Positions 37,453 through 49,719 of a stretch of 64,000 nt of DNA are shown one piece after another (positions within the stretch are counted from its first letter, which is position 1; the number at the start of each line of letters is the position of its first letter). The stretch lies in NCBI GenBank assembly GCA_038501785.1, contig JBAMJR010000140.1, positions 2,371,001 through 2,435,000 of the forward strand, written 5' to 3'. The DNA comes from Myoxocephalus aenaeus (taxonomy: Eukaryota > Chordata > Actinopteri > Perciformes > Cottidae). Below the pieces are notes generated by a model, which worked only from the letters and a program-made list of their open reading frames with translations, was not told the origin of the DNA and did not search any database. The translations under genes were made by a program, and so were the position numbers.

Positions 37453-37670
37453 GGTGTCCTTGATAGATTGTTTAGCGCATGTTGGCGTGTCCCGCTTGCT
37501 GGCTAATGGCCGTCCACTCTGCCCCGTTCTCGTACCGCAGTTACCGAAGACGCCGCCGTCGCTACGGTAGCGTAGCGCCGACCCTGCGGTTCCTCAGCGG
37601 GTAAACACTGCAGCGCTGTCATCGCTTGCACTGTTAGCCGCTAGCCGCCGACTCAGCCGCCACCACGTGG
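37453..37670 (-). promoter_or_regulatory. CpG-rich promoter region of the coiled-coil gene
   Basis: Dense CpG (for example GACGCCGCCGTCGCTACGG near 37550) directly upstream of the chosen start, in an otherwise AT-rich interval. It suggests an active germline-unmethylated promoter. It also contains CCACGTGG near 37662, an E-box-like palindrome. Confidence 0.55.
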
Positions 37671-38403
37671 AGGCAATGCTCAATCATAGATATAATCTGA
37701 ATTTTGAGTTGGCGGCATGGTTTCCTCGCATAAAGATGAAAAATCATGAAAACCACAATGAACCCCTGACATCTAAAATGTACAAAAGTTGTGTCCTTTT
37801 GGGTTTTCTTCGTAATCGCAGGTACAACAACGGTACAGATAATATATTTAGCTTATTTTCTCAAGTTTAAAGAATATAATTGCACTTTTACTTTTTGGTT
37901 TTTAAAGTAAAACCTGCTCAATCCCTGACAATATATCTACGCTAGAGCCTCTGCAGACCTCCAGCTGATGGGATTCATTTAACAATATTTCAATAGATGG
38001 AAAAAGCTGAACGTCAGAAAGCTCCAATCAATACCTGCACAGGCATATTACACACAAGTGCACACATCTCTTAACTGTTGTTTTTGTTGTTTTTGTAGTA
38101 GTGCTGCTGCAGCTGCTGAGGACCGATCCCTAATTTCAAGATGGCGGCCCGTGCAGGCTTATACACGTTTTCACACTAACTGGCGGGAGAAGATAGATTT
38201 TCAAGAAAAGGATGGTAGCATCTAACTTGAAGACTTCAAATTCACAAAGAATTCTCTGAAGGGAGTTTTTGTTGAACTGACTTGTCTACCAAGGCAGAAC
38301 TGGCAGACAAAAGAGCAGGAAGTGACGATTATTTATAAGCTACAAGAGGGCTCCTTTCTGTCTCTAGAGAGACCGGTAGAAGTGTTTCTATAAGTCTAAG
38401 CTT

Positions 38404-38435
<32 letters not shown>

Positions 38436-39887
38436 CTTCATCTGATAAAAGAAGGTGTGCTCCTGCTGGATTGGACTCTGAGATGGATGTTGACGTCTGT
38501 CTGCAGCACAGTTTCAAGGGAAGGCAAGGCCGCCCTCTGGTGGACAGAGGTGGTTCGCACAGAACCTCCAGAATACAAGACAACACTCCTCCACTCACTG
38601 TTTCTGAACAGAGTATATTATAGTCCCTCGGATCTACTGATCAACCTTTTTTTTTATTGTGACCCCTTAATATGAATCTATATCTCCTCGTGGCCACTCG
38701 TCATATGTTAAATGTAAAAGTTATTTGCCCTTCTTAGGTTGTTTCAAAAGAAGAATTGTAGACTTGTGAAAAGTGTAAACAACAATAAGTTGATCGAGAA
38801 GGCAGGATTTCTTACAGGATTTTTGTTGTTGCAACTACTAAGACACAATGTCTGATCAGTCCAAACTCTGCACCCTGAAACAAACAACATATACACAAAA
38901 TTACAAGATTTATTTCATCTCTTGCAAAAGCAACCACTTTAAAAACAACCCTCCTCCATTGCAGCCCTATTTATACTCCTATGTATAGCTCAAGCTCTGA
39001 TTTCTAAGTACCATAGGTGGTTGCAGGTGTTTTCACATGTGCATTCTGGGTGCAGGGGATTTCTAATTGAGTGAGGTATTTCAGTGGCAGTGTTTAGCAA
39101 ACAACAGGCACAGGCTTTTGATTTTCAAATGATGAGTTTAATGTAGACAGTTTTTGATCCTAATAACAGCTGAAATATTCAAAGTATTCAGCGTCAAAAT
39201 CAGGCACCACTACCAGAGCCAGTGGTGACCGTCTGCCCCCCGGATTGAAAGTGGAAGCTGGTTCCACAGAAGAGGAGCTTGATAACTCAAGCCTCTGGCT
39301 ACTTTTAACTCTAGGAACCACAAGTAGCCCTGCTTTCAGTGAGCGCAGCTCTCTAGTGGGGTACTATGGTACTATGAGCTCCTTAAGATATGATGGTGCA
39401 TCACCAATTAAGGCGTTGCAGGTGAGGAGAAGGATCAACAGAAAAACAACACAAAATAAATCCATGAAAAACGTTGAAAAATGAATTAAAGAACAGAGAA
39501 GTAAAGGAATGATATATGTTGATGATGAAGTTAATTTGAAAAAGAAATTTAAAAAAAAGGGGAATGAAGAGGAAAGGCATATGTACTTGTCTTCTCATGT
39601 CAGTCTAGTAATATGGAGATGATAGTTGGTTCTACATTAATAAAGGTTGCAATCGATTGTTGCTAGTCAGTATAATCTTACTAATCGGTTGACTACTGAA
39701 CAAGAAGCATACTCTGCAATGTCTGTATAAGCAACAGTCAGTGTCTGGTTATTTTTCGTTCCTCTATTTCTGTACAATTAGTTTACATTTTGTGTGAACA
39801 GAGAGCAATGAGTGATGGGTTTGAACTATTTAACTGGTATTTTGCTATTGGTCAGGGTCTTCTTCTTTGTCACAGCTGCTTGCTTAG
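37671..39887. other. spacer with repeat fragments
   Basis: No gene supported. (GT)n lies at 38407-38433. About 39245-39430 matches, by memory, the middle of a common fish repeat ('AACCACAAGTAGCCCTGC', 'GGTACTATGAGCTCCTTAAG'), whose beginning is seen at 53966. Confidence 0.55.
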
Positions 39888-40042
39888 CCTTCGTCTTGTG
39901 TTAGCTTTCTGTCACCATCTCTCGTGTTAACGGGTCGGTTTTGACCCATTTTTTTTCATCAGCTGTAAAATACACTAAAAACAATCATCTATCATCCAAT
40001 TTGTTTCTCATCTCTTGGTTACCTTGTTAGGCTTCCTTATCC

Positions 40043-40297
40043 ATGAAAATACTGTTGTATGTTTTAATATTTTTGGTGTGGGCCTCTGGGTCTTTTCTTT
40101 GTCAGGATACCCCTCGATTTCAACCTCTTAGCGTTCCAGTAAAATTTGACGAAAAACGCCTATCAAGGTATACCCAAAGTAAATTGGAAGCTGTACTTGA
40201 ACTATTTGGAGTGAATGCATGGTCTTGGTCTCTTTTGAAAGGTAACACTCTGAAGCTTTTTTCCCTCAATAGTCAGAATTACTTTAAGTGCTGCTGA
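40043..40297 (+). CDS. small open frame with signal-peptide-like start (uncertain)
   Basis: The 84-residue frame begins MKILLYVLIFLVWASGSFLC, which has the charge and hydrophobic core of a secretion signal with possible cleavage after Gly16 or Cys20. A polar stretch follows (DTPRFQPLSVPVKFDEKRL). A donor-like AAG|GTAACA lies at the codons after WSWSLLK, so it might be a first exon. It lies inside the piggyBac-like element and has no recognised relative. It may be chance. Confidence 0.25.
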   Translation: MKILLYVLIFLVWASGSFLCQDTPRFQPLSVPVKFDEKRLSRYTQSKLEAVLELFGVNAWSWSLLKGNTLKLFSLNSQNYFKCC

Positions 40298-41479
40298 CAC
40301 TGAGTTATATAAGTTTGAACACACTAAAGTATAAGGTTTTTATTTCCGCCTGAACATTTCTTTGTAAATAGATGCCTGTAGATGACTATGAAGCCTTATC
40401 TAGTCTAAGTCAAAAGCAGATAACAATATCACAGAAAATGAATATTTTACACATGTTTTTCTAATGAAATGTCTAGGCGTTTTTCCATGTTGAGACTGAA
40501 AATATTCATGATATATATACTATATACCTATTAAAAAGGCTTATAGTCTTGCAAACTTATAGAGGTACTATTCATATTTACTACCAGTATTGCTGACACA
40601 GAGAAAATGAAGTATACATGCATTGTCTTGCTAATTCAATGACAAACTGAGGCTCAGTGAGCAGCTGTCTGTTCTGGTGAAGTTGAAGGCTGTTGGAATC
40701 AGCTCCACAGCCACTTCCTGCTATTCGTTTTTTCAGGCAATTTCATTGGCTGTACGAAACGCCTGTCATCTGAGCTGTATGAGGTGGGCTTGAGCCACTT
40801 AAGAAAATAGAGGCTGAGCCTGAAATTCAACGTAGCTTCTGGTTGGGTAATGTAGCCTGTCAGTCAGGACATGAAGCTCCTATTGGTTCAAGTGGGGATC
40901 CAATAGAAAGCTTAGATTTTCGGCGGTGCCGAGTTTGTAGCTGTGCTCTCATGCAAACTTGCTTTTTTCTCAAAACAAAACGTTATTCTTTCATATCTTC
41001 CAGCTGATATGAAATGATGCAACACCAGTTGGTGGATATTTATGGATGTAATCACGTGTTTTGGACTAAATCTTTTATGGGATTTTGTTTTATTGGTCCT
41101 TTACGACGTAACAACGCCGTTTTTGTTGGAATGTTATGGATTTATGGATCAATATGCGGTGTCATCGGTGAGTTGCCTGGCTTTTGCTATCTTTTGTTTG
41201 TTTGTTTTTGTCTGACAAAAGTCTCGTCTGCTGTGGTGGTCTGATCTTGGAATGGATTGCACAGCTGGAATCACAAGAATCGTAGGTTTCCAGAAACATA
41301 TGGCACTCGTACCGAACTATAAATAGGGGGTACAGTGTACACTAGAATGTCCAGTAAAGGACGCCCGCGGGACGGCAGAACGTTAACAGGTTTTAAGATG
41401 GTAAAATGAACCTCAAGAGAATCATATAAATAAAAGGTTGTTATATCATTGTATATTGTTAACTATAGTAACATATATG

Positions 41480-41652
41480 GTGTTACGGGTCAATTTCGAC
41501 CCATGTATATTTACTGCAAAAAAAGGCTAAAAGGTCTTTTTTCAGCAATATAACTTTAATACAAACACAAAATATAGATTTGCAAGGTAAAAACAACAAC
41601 TAATCAAGCAAATCTTATTTGTTATAACTGGGTCGAAACTGACCCTAACACC
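41480..41652. mobile_element. small nested inverted-repeat element
   Basis: TGGTGTTACGGGTCAATTTC on the left is mirrored by GAAACTGACCCTAACACCA on the right with few mismatches, 173 bp apart. It resembles the ends of the surrounding piggyBac-like element and is likely a small relative nested in it. Confidence 0.55.
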
Positions 41653-41839
41653 ACAAACAACCACAGCATTTTATAATTTAGTGGAAAAAAAAAGTTTTTG
41701 TTTTATTTTGTTGAAATAGAGGTTCCTGACAAAGTCAAAAAGCCTCGATGCAATAAACACATTTTATGTGTTTGTTTTTTTGCATTTAAAACCTAAAACG
41801 GGTCGGTGCCGACCCTAACACAAGAGGAAGGTTAGAAAC

Positions 41840-43190
41840 AGATCCTCGGCTCCACTCCGGCTGAACATTTCATCCTATACACCAGTGGCGGGCCGTGCAT
41901 TTTGGACCAGGGCCTTCTGTCCTGTCTGATATTGTTTACATAAATACGCGCATGACGGGATGCTCCGTCATTAACGGACAATGTACTTCACTTTATTAAT
42001 AAAACTACAACACGGTGCAGCGTAGTTTGCACAAGACGGAAACCACTTTTATTCTTGTTCCACACTTCACTCGAACGTTTCCTCTCCTTCCGTTTTTCCC
42101 TTCACAATAAAAGCCCCAGAAACGTACATCCGAACACTGCTTCCTATAAAGCTCTTCAAACATGCAATATAATAGCTTACAGTTATAACAAAACATGTCA
42201 AAACAATCCAACAAAACTGCGGCACTCAAACACTGCACACACAAGAGCACGAGCCTGTTGGGAACCAGGACCCACAAGCAGACAACAAGGCGAGCAAGTT
42301 TTACTAGGTAAACACATACAGACGTCAAAAGACAGACTCTCACAGGACAGGGAGTTGACACAGACTAAATACACAGGGGAACGATAGACAGGTGGAAACA
42401 ATGAGGGCGGGGCTTGCAATCACACAGGAGGGCAGCACACGAGGAGGGAGGAGTCTGGAACGAGAGACAAGAGGTGCATCCCAAGTCTCTAGATTGTCGT
42501 TTCCTCGATCCTCGATTGAACCGGAAGTGGTTCTGCGCCGCCATCTTGACAGCCGTCCCAAAGCTCTTATTCTGGAAATCGGAGGAGCCATGATCGAGGA
42601 GCCCCGAGAGCGAGCTTCCAGGAAGTGTTTTAACGCTGGACACGCCCCTTCACTCTTCATCTGTTATGTGATTGGACGCTGCAGCTGAGCGGACTGATCG
42701 CTGGAGTTTCATACCAGAGACGATCACAGATTAAACTCATGTTATATATTATATCTTTTCTTATTCACCATCTGGTTAAAATATGTTCATTGTAGGTCTG
42801 AACAACAAAATGACCACAAACAACTGTCTTCAAAGATTTGATCTGTTGTTTCCCTCAATAACTTTTATTATGTATGTAATTAAAATCAGAGAGAGCTGGA
42901 GAGGAAACACTTTTTACAACACGTAATGAAGAGAAAACATATTTATATTGTGGGTTAATGCAGTTTATTAAAGGTAACAGATGACAGAGAAAACATCTCC
43001 ACTCTGACACTTATGATAACTTTGTCTTTATCAATATAAGTAGTAGTTTAACACCATTAAATCAACTGAAAACATCCGATCCGTCAGCTGTTAAAGCGAA
43101 TGACAGCTGATCAGATGTGATCAGCTGTCAGTCGGCCACAGTCATCAGAAATCGCCGTCGCTTCACGTGACGCTTCAGAGGAAAGGACGT
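41840..43190. other. unassigned sequence with transposon-like starts
   Basis: CAGTGGCGGGCCGTGCATTT at 41882-41901 looks like a terminus of a fish hAT repeat, but no partner end was found. Open frames at 42005-42688 have no known motif. The 42480-42720 stretch is CpG-rich and may be another DNA-transposon relic. Confidence 0.4.
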
Positions 43191-43195
43191 CTCAT

Positions 43196-44444
43196 GACAC
43201 GCTGCTGAAGAGGTGGGACAAGAAGAGGTGATCTCGTCTTGTGAGACACGCTGCTGAAGAGGTGGGACAAGAAGAGGTGATCTCTTCTTGTGAGACACGC
43301 TGCTGAAGAGGTGGGACAAGAAGAGGTGATCTCTTCTTGTGAGACACGCTGCTGAAGCGTGAGACAAGAAGAGGTGATCTCGTCTTGTGAGACACGCTGC
43401 TGAAGAGGTGGGACAAGAAGAGGTGATCTCGTCTTGTGAGACACGCTGCTGAAGAGGTGGGACAAGAAGAGGTGATCTGGAAACACAGCTTGGTGCGGTC
43501 GAGCAGTGAGCGCTCTCCCACTGCCTCCACGGTGCAGCTAGCCTAGCCTTATTCAGCACATTAAAGTCTCGTGCCCCGTTTAAGTGTGGATACAAGTATG
43601 GCGAGGTGATATGGCCCGAAAGAGCTTTGTTCACACCAATTTAAGGAACACTAAACAAGGTCACAAGGTCACATTAGTTATGAAGTCATGACGTTTATAA
43701 CAACATTAACATGAAACTTAAATTCAGTTTACATTATTTTTTTTATTTTATTACATTTTTTGTCTGAGAAACCGGATCACTCAGGCTTCTGACATGACAA
43801 GTCATGGCTCACCTCTTCAGCAGCGTGTCTCACAAGACGAGATCACCTCGTCTTGTGAGACACGCTGCTGAAGAGGTGGGACAAGAAGAGATCACCTCTT
43901 CTTGTCTCTTCTTGTGAGACACGCTGCTGAAGAGGTGGGACAAGAAGAGATCACCTCTTCTTGTCCCACCTCTTGTGAGCCATGACTTGTCATGTCAGAA
44001 GCCTGAGTGATCCGGTTTCTCAGACAAAAGATGTAATAAAAAAAAAAAAAATGTAAACCGAATTTAAGTTTCATGTTAATGTTGTTATAAGCATCATGAC
44101 TTCATAACTAATGTGACCTTGTGACCTTGTTTAGTGTTCCTTAAATTGGTGTGAACAAAGCTCTTTCGGGCCATATCACCTCGCCATACTTGTATCCACA
44201 CTTAAACGGGGAACGAGACTTTAATGTGCTGAATAAGGCTAGGCTAGCTGCACCGTGGAGGCAGTGGGAGAGCGCTCACTGCTCGACCGCACCAAGCTGT
44301 GTTTCCAGATCACCTCTTCTTGTCTCACCGCTTCAGCAGCGTGTCTCACAAGACGAGATCACCTCTTCTTGTCTCACGCTTCAGCAGCGTGTCTCACAAG
44401 ACGAGATCACCTCTTCTTGTCCCACCGCTTCAGCAGCGTGTCTC
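43196..44444. repeat. foldback-like inverted repeat with 49-bp minisatellite arms
   Basis: The unique part 43474-43812 is mirrored by 43975-44315 with only a few mismatches. Outside each unique part lie tandem copies of a 49-bp unit containing GACACGCTGCTGAAGAGG: six on the left (43196-43490) and about three on the right. The 162-bp centre is made of the same units in both orientations. The outer edge is 15 bp from the stop codon of the WD40 gene. Confidence 0.93.
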
Positions 44445-44458
44445 AGCTTTGTTTCAGG

Positions 44459-47400
44459 TCAGCTCCACCACTCACGAGGGGTGTCTAAGGTGTCTTGAGC
44501 TGGTTCACGAAGCTTATGCGGTGAGGTCTTCAAAGGTCTCAGGAGCCTTGGTGGACATGGTGCGAGGACGCGGTCTTGTAGCTTGTCTCCCTGCTGATTT
44601 TTGAGCACACGCCCATATTTGAACCTAATCTGGTCTATTTTCTGGGGAGAACTTTGATTCAGGTCAGCGCCACCTCTGATGAGCGGGGTCTTTATGGGTG
44701 GGAAGGCCTTCAAAGGTTTCAGGGTCCTTGGTGGACATGGTGCGAGGACGCTGTCTTGGAACTTGTCTCCCTGCTGATTTTTAAGCACACGGCCATATTT
44801 GGACCTAATCTGGTCTATTTTCTGGGGAGAACTTTGATTCAAGTCTGCGCCACCTCTGATGAGCGGGGTCTTTATGGGTGGGAAGGCCTTCAAAGGTTTC
44901 AGGGTCCTTGGTGGACATGGTGCGAGGACGCTGTCTTGTAACTTGTCTCCCTGCTGATTTTTAAGCACACGGCCATATTTGGCCCTAATCTGGTCTAAAG
45001 TCTGGGGAGAACTTTGAGTCAGGTCAGCGGCATCTCTGATGAGCGGCGTCTGAGGTGGCTGTGGCTTGAGCTGGGTCTGTTCCTGTGTGAGCTGAACCCT
45101 TTCACTTATGGGTGGAATTGGTACATCCTCTGATGTTTTTACAGACGGCTGATTGGCTTTGCTTTCTGTTTGTGGCATGTGCGGTGAGGTCGTCATAGCC
45201 TTCAGGGTCTTTGGTGGACATGGTGGGATGAGGCTGTCTTGTAACGCGTCTCCCTGCTGCTTCTTGAGCGCATGCTCAATCTTGTCTATTGTCTGGGGAC
45301 ACCTTTTGTTCATTTCAGCGTCACCGCTGATGAGCTGTGGCTCGAGCGGCCTTGCTCGTCGCGGCATGAGGGTCTGAGCTTTCAGGGCGATTAGTGGACA
45401 TGATGTGAGGACGCTGTCTTCTATTGTGTCTCCCTGCACAGGCCCATATTTGGAGTTAGTCTGATTTAATGTCTGGGGAGAACGTTGTTTCAGGTCAGCG
45501 CCACCGCTGATGAGCGGGGTCTTTATGGGTGGCATGGCCTTCAAAGGATTCAGGTACCTTAGTGGACATGGTACGAGGACGCTGTCTTTTACTGTGTCTC
45601 CCTGCTTATTCTTGAGCACAGTCTGGGTAGAAGTTTGTTTCAGGTCAGCGCCACCTCTGATGACCTTCAAAGGTTTCAGGTACCTTAGTGGACTTGGTGC
45701 GAGGACGCTATCTTGTAACGTGTCTTGTGTCTTGAGCTGGGTCTGTTGAGTCATATTCTCCCTTTCTTGCTTGGATGGAATGTATACACGTTTGGATGTG
45801 TACGCTGGAGGGTGCATACATCTGTTTGCTGGTAGCTTTAGTGCTTGGAAGGCCTTCAAAGGTTTCGGTTTGCTTGGTGGACATGGTGTGAGGACGCTGT
45901 CTTGTAACGTATCTCCCTGCTGCTTCTTGAGCGCACGCCCATATTTGGACCTAGTCTGGTTTATTGTTACTTTCGCTGAGATGGGGGGTAAATGGACATT
46001 CTTTTGAATCGTGTTCTTGACTGTATCAGCAGATTGCTGCATGTCCAGTGAGCCGTTTGTAGCATCCGTGCAGTCCGAGGTTGGGGTGGCGTCTGGTGTA
46101 CTTGGTTTTGATGTTGTTTCAGACATGTTTTCTCCCTCGTAGACCCCTCTTGGAGGTTTTTTATTGAGCCATTTTATAAAATTGGAACCGGGTTTATACA
46201 TGTTCAATAAAGATCCCGCTGGTTCTGGGATCCTGTAGATGTTCGGATTCTCGAATCGCTTATTCTCTATGTTTTTGATGAAGTCCTCTGCAGTTCCTGG
46301 ATCATACTTCAGGAGCTTTCTACAGCTGGCATCCAATTGTTTTTTAGTCATGAATACATCTGAAAAATCGTCTTCAAACTCTTCCCAGTTTAGTGTCGGC
46401 GTTAGGGGAAATGACGGTAGGAAGTCCATGACAGACTTTGGACTGTTTAGTGAAACTGTGGCGGAATTTTCTGCCTCATCCTGATCAGCAGTCATCTCAA
46501 GATTGAGATTTGGATTTGTTGTGGTAGCATCCCATACATCTTTCCCAAAAAGGCCAATGTGGGAGCCTGTGCTGGTCCATAGGCGGAGATGGAAGTCCAA
46601 CCCTGCAGTAATTACCTTTTTACGACTGCGGTCAAACTGAACACTGGCCACCTCTGTAAGGTGACATTGCCCCGAGCCCAACAGAGGAGGTTGATCCAAT
46701 GACACGTGCCACCCATTAGTAACCTCAAACGGCCCTTTGGCTTGTTTTCCAAACCCAAATCTTTCTATGTCCCACTGACAAATCTTACCAGTACTGTCCC
46801 CAGTTATTAATATTTCCTCTCTGATGTCTGTCGACATGGTGGTAATGACGGCCCCTTCCTCATCCACTGCTCTGAATTTTGCGAGCAAACCTCCCTTGAG
46901 GTTAACAGACCAGGCATATATGTAGCCATCTGCAGAAGTCAGCAGTGTGGCTATGTCAGCTTTGACCTCTCTTTTCTTTAGGCATAAAAGCAGTCGTTGG
47001 GCTTTCACGGCCGTCTTGTTCTTTTTGTTCTTTTCAGCAGGCAGCCTCGTAGATTTGTTCTTCTCAGAAGGCAGCCTCCCGGTCCGGCCTTGTTCTTCTT
47101 TGCCTGCCATGAATACTCGAGGACTCTTACTGCCATTAATCCAGCTGCGAACCTCTCCACTGTTAGCAGTCCAGATAACAATATTTCCATTGCTGGAGGC
47201 AGTAATCAGTGTATTTTCGTGCACATCCATTGAGGAAATGTCATCTAAATAATTGTGCTCCAAAAATCTGTTGTCATAGCCCTCAATGTCCAGGTCATAA
47301 ATGATGTTGGAGTTCCGTCCCGACACAAACACCCTGTCGTTCAAGCAGACAACTGTCGCCTCCTTTGGCAAGGTAACCGGATGAACGGCGAGCAATGTTC

Positions 47401-49127
47401 CGCTGCTGAAGTTCCAGAGTCTCAATTTCCCATCCGGAGAAACTGTGATGAGTCGGCGCTGCGGTCCATCAAATGTAATGGCAGTGTGTCCCACCTGCTT
47501 ATCTGGAGTAAGCTTGAACTGTACGACTGCCTTCCCTGTTATGATGTCCCACACCCTGACCACACCATCTTGACAAACAGACACGACCTGTTTGTAAATG
47601 CTGTGATAGAGAGCACAGCACAGGGGCTTGTCGTGGGATGTTAATGTATTTTGAAAGACATTTGTCCCTCTCCCAAGATTTGTTCCTATTTCCGTGTTCG
47701 CCAGGACTAACTCATTGTTGTATGTGTTATAACACATGCTGGTAATAGGGGCTTTGTTCATGTCCTGAACCTTGAATTTTTGCAAAAGCAGCAGTTTTTC
47801 CTCGGACCACACACAAACATTCTTGTCCTTTAGATAAAGTGACGATAACCTTATCTTTGGGATTGCAGCTAATGTGGGTGATGGGCTTGACGTGTCCTTC
47901 AAATGACTGTTTGCACAACGTGGTATTCTCAGGAAACCACACCCGCACTACGCCATCTGTACCACCAGTCACTAGAGACCCAGATAAAGGGGAGTATTCA
48001 ACACAGGTGAAAAACTCCTTATTTGCAGGGCTCTCAAAGACTGTCTTCTGGAATTTAGCTCTGTGTGTTGTGGGTAGTGTAACAAGGACCATAGTCTTGG
48101 AGGAACTACCGCAGATGGCCAATGATTCAATTGATGGAAAATATTGGATCTGGGTGCAGATATCATTGAAGATTGGGATTTTAACACATTGCAAGTCTTG
48201 ATATGTGTTTTTTAACAGGTTTGAAACAGAAAGAGTTCGATAATCCCGTAGAGAGATTTTCTCGTACGCCTCTCTGCTGAAGAGGTCATTTTTTTCGCTT
48301 ATATTTTCGAAGATCAACACATACAAATATCCTTCGACATCCCCAAAGGATAACACTGCTTTAGTGCCATTGGACCAGTAGTGTATGGCACTAATTATGT
48401 TGTCTTCTACAATCAAAGCCTGACTAATTGAAAACCGCTCTGAAAATGGATTGCATGTATAAAATAACACTTCCCTTTCAGAAGTGGCGACAGCCACCTG
48501 TTTGAGGTCATTGATGTACGCCATGCCATTTACGTGCATTTTCTTGTGGTGTGAGAAGGGAAGTGCCTTTTCCTTTTTCAACAAGGGCATTCTCGATTGA
48601 ATGTCAAATCTGTCAGACCAGATGGTGAAGATGCCATCTGAGCTGATGGAAATGTATTGACCCTTCTGGTAAGTCCTTGGATCAGATTCACTGAATGCGC
48701 CAACGTCTTCTTCTTCAAAGGGACGGAATACCACTTGCACAATGTCTTTGTAGTGATCAGTTGGTGTCACTTTGAAAGGTTTTGGAAAGATGTTTTTTTC
48801 CATCAAGCCTTCTGAAGCCTGCATCTGATTCATCAGGAATTTCCCTAACTCACAAAGGTCCACAGTTCCATCACAGTTTGTGTCAATCTGATAGAACAAG
48901 GCAGTCAATTCTTCATCATCTTCTGTACCAAAGACCTCCTTCAATCCTTTGCAAAATTCCTCTATGTCCAGTCCTCCACCATCATCAGTATCAGCTCGAT
49001 GAAAGAACTGTTCAATTTCTGGAATTTGTGCAGCAGTAAATGTTTTGTGTTCCTCTGTACATTCACTTTTGGAATCCATGGTAGCCTTCTCAGGTAAATC
49101 CTCCGCTGTATCTGTGTGTCTTTCCAT
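44459..49127 (-). CDS. EF-hand and WD40 repeat protein (EFCAB8/WDR49/WDR64/WDY-like), one exon, one frameshift
   Basis: The frame starts at 49127 and reads about 1555 residues without an intron. Residues 46-57 and 82-93 are two EF-hand loops. The second is canonical (D82, N84, D86, G87, E93), while the first has Gly at loop position 5. WD40-type strands follow, for example VTGGTDGVVRVW, GVVRVWDIITG, TVSPDGKLRLWNFSSG and TAGLDFHLRLW. The C-terminal third is a 60-residue repeat array ending in PREWWS. Near 47826-47834 one extra base breaks the frame between VIVTLS and KDKNVCVW, and the WD40 pattern resumes at once in the next frame. This is either a true mutation or an assembly error. Relatives are axonemal or testis proteins, so a ciliary role is likely by family. 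Family members normally have many introns, so this looks like a retrocopy. Confidence 0.8.
44507..45960 (-). repeat. 180-bp coding tandem repeat array (60-residue units)
   Basis: Eight units can be traced through the motif QGDxxQDSVLxPCPP in the WD40 protein. The last three, with GTGGACATGG at 44551, 44731 and 44911, are spaced exactly 180 bp and are almost identical. Upstream units are more diverged and vary in length. The unit keeps the frame, so expansion changes protein length in 60-residue steps. Confidence 0.93.
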
Positions 49128-49251
49128 TACTTCTAAGATATAACCTAGAGAGGTTCTCTGGGTCCATGGAATTTAAAGGATATTTAACATACATTTTGCC
49201 TTTGAACAACATCAAAGGCGAAACTGTGGTGATGTCACAGAGTTTACACCC

Positions 49252-49265
49252 GTTGCTATGCGACC
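49252..49265. promoter_or_regulatory. possible X-box (RFX site) upstream of the WD40 gene
   Basis: GTTGCTATGCGACC lies about 125 bp upstream of the start codon. It has a good left half-site and a weaker right half compared with the ciliary X-box GTTGCCATGGCAAC. If real it would fit regulation of a ciliary gene by RFX factors. One near-match is weak evidence. Confidence 0.3.
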
Positions 49266-49719
49266 ATGAGACTCTCAGTTACGATATAGCTTCCCACCAC
49301 GTGGTGGCGGTAATGTGTCAGTCAGTTATTTAACAAGCTCCAATATTGTAACCCACGTACACGCTTACGCACATACATATAAATCTGCTCTTATTTATAC
49401 TTAATTATTATTATTATTATATTTTTTTTTATGAAATAATACACACACACACACACACCGTACTTGAATATATGATGTTTTGCTGGCCTGTGTCTCACTG
49501 TTTTGTCGTTCTCGTGATGTTATGTCTATGTATTGTCTTTTTATTTGTACATGTCGTCCTCTTAATGTTATGTCTATGTATTGTCTTTTTATTTTTACAA
49601 TTAAAAACTATTAAAAAAAAAGAAAAAAAAAAGTGGTAAACGTTATAGAGAAGTATTTAAAACAGACAAATGAAGACGATGCACGATGGAGAGACAGCGA
49701 GTGCGATCACTGGCAGCGG

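Larger units (their letters stand above)
39888..41831. mobile_element. piggyBac-like non-autonomous transposon
   Basis: The left end CCTTCGTCTTGTGTTAG faces the right end CTAACACAAGAGGAAGG, about 15 of 17 bases mirrored. Each end is bounded by TTAG (39884-39887 and 41832-41835), one base from the TTAA target of piggyBac. GGGTC...GACCC palindromes lie close inside each end, as in fish Looper-type piggyBac elements. No piggyBac transposase is visible, only short frames. Confidence 0.65.

Noticed and set aside
42005..42688. Overlapping frames of about 70-120 residues on both strands
   Set aside because: No known motif, no splice or promoter support, and the surroundings carry transposon-like ends.
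44151..44604. Frames with repeated SCPTSSAACLTRRDH-like text, also at 43128-43634
   Set aside because: They only translate the 49-bp minisatellite of the foldback structure, on either strand.
46239..47644. Plus-strand frames of 60-130 residues within the WD40 gene
   Set aside because: Antisense shadows of the minus-strand WD40 coding sequence.
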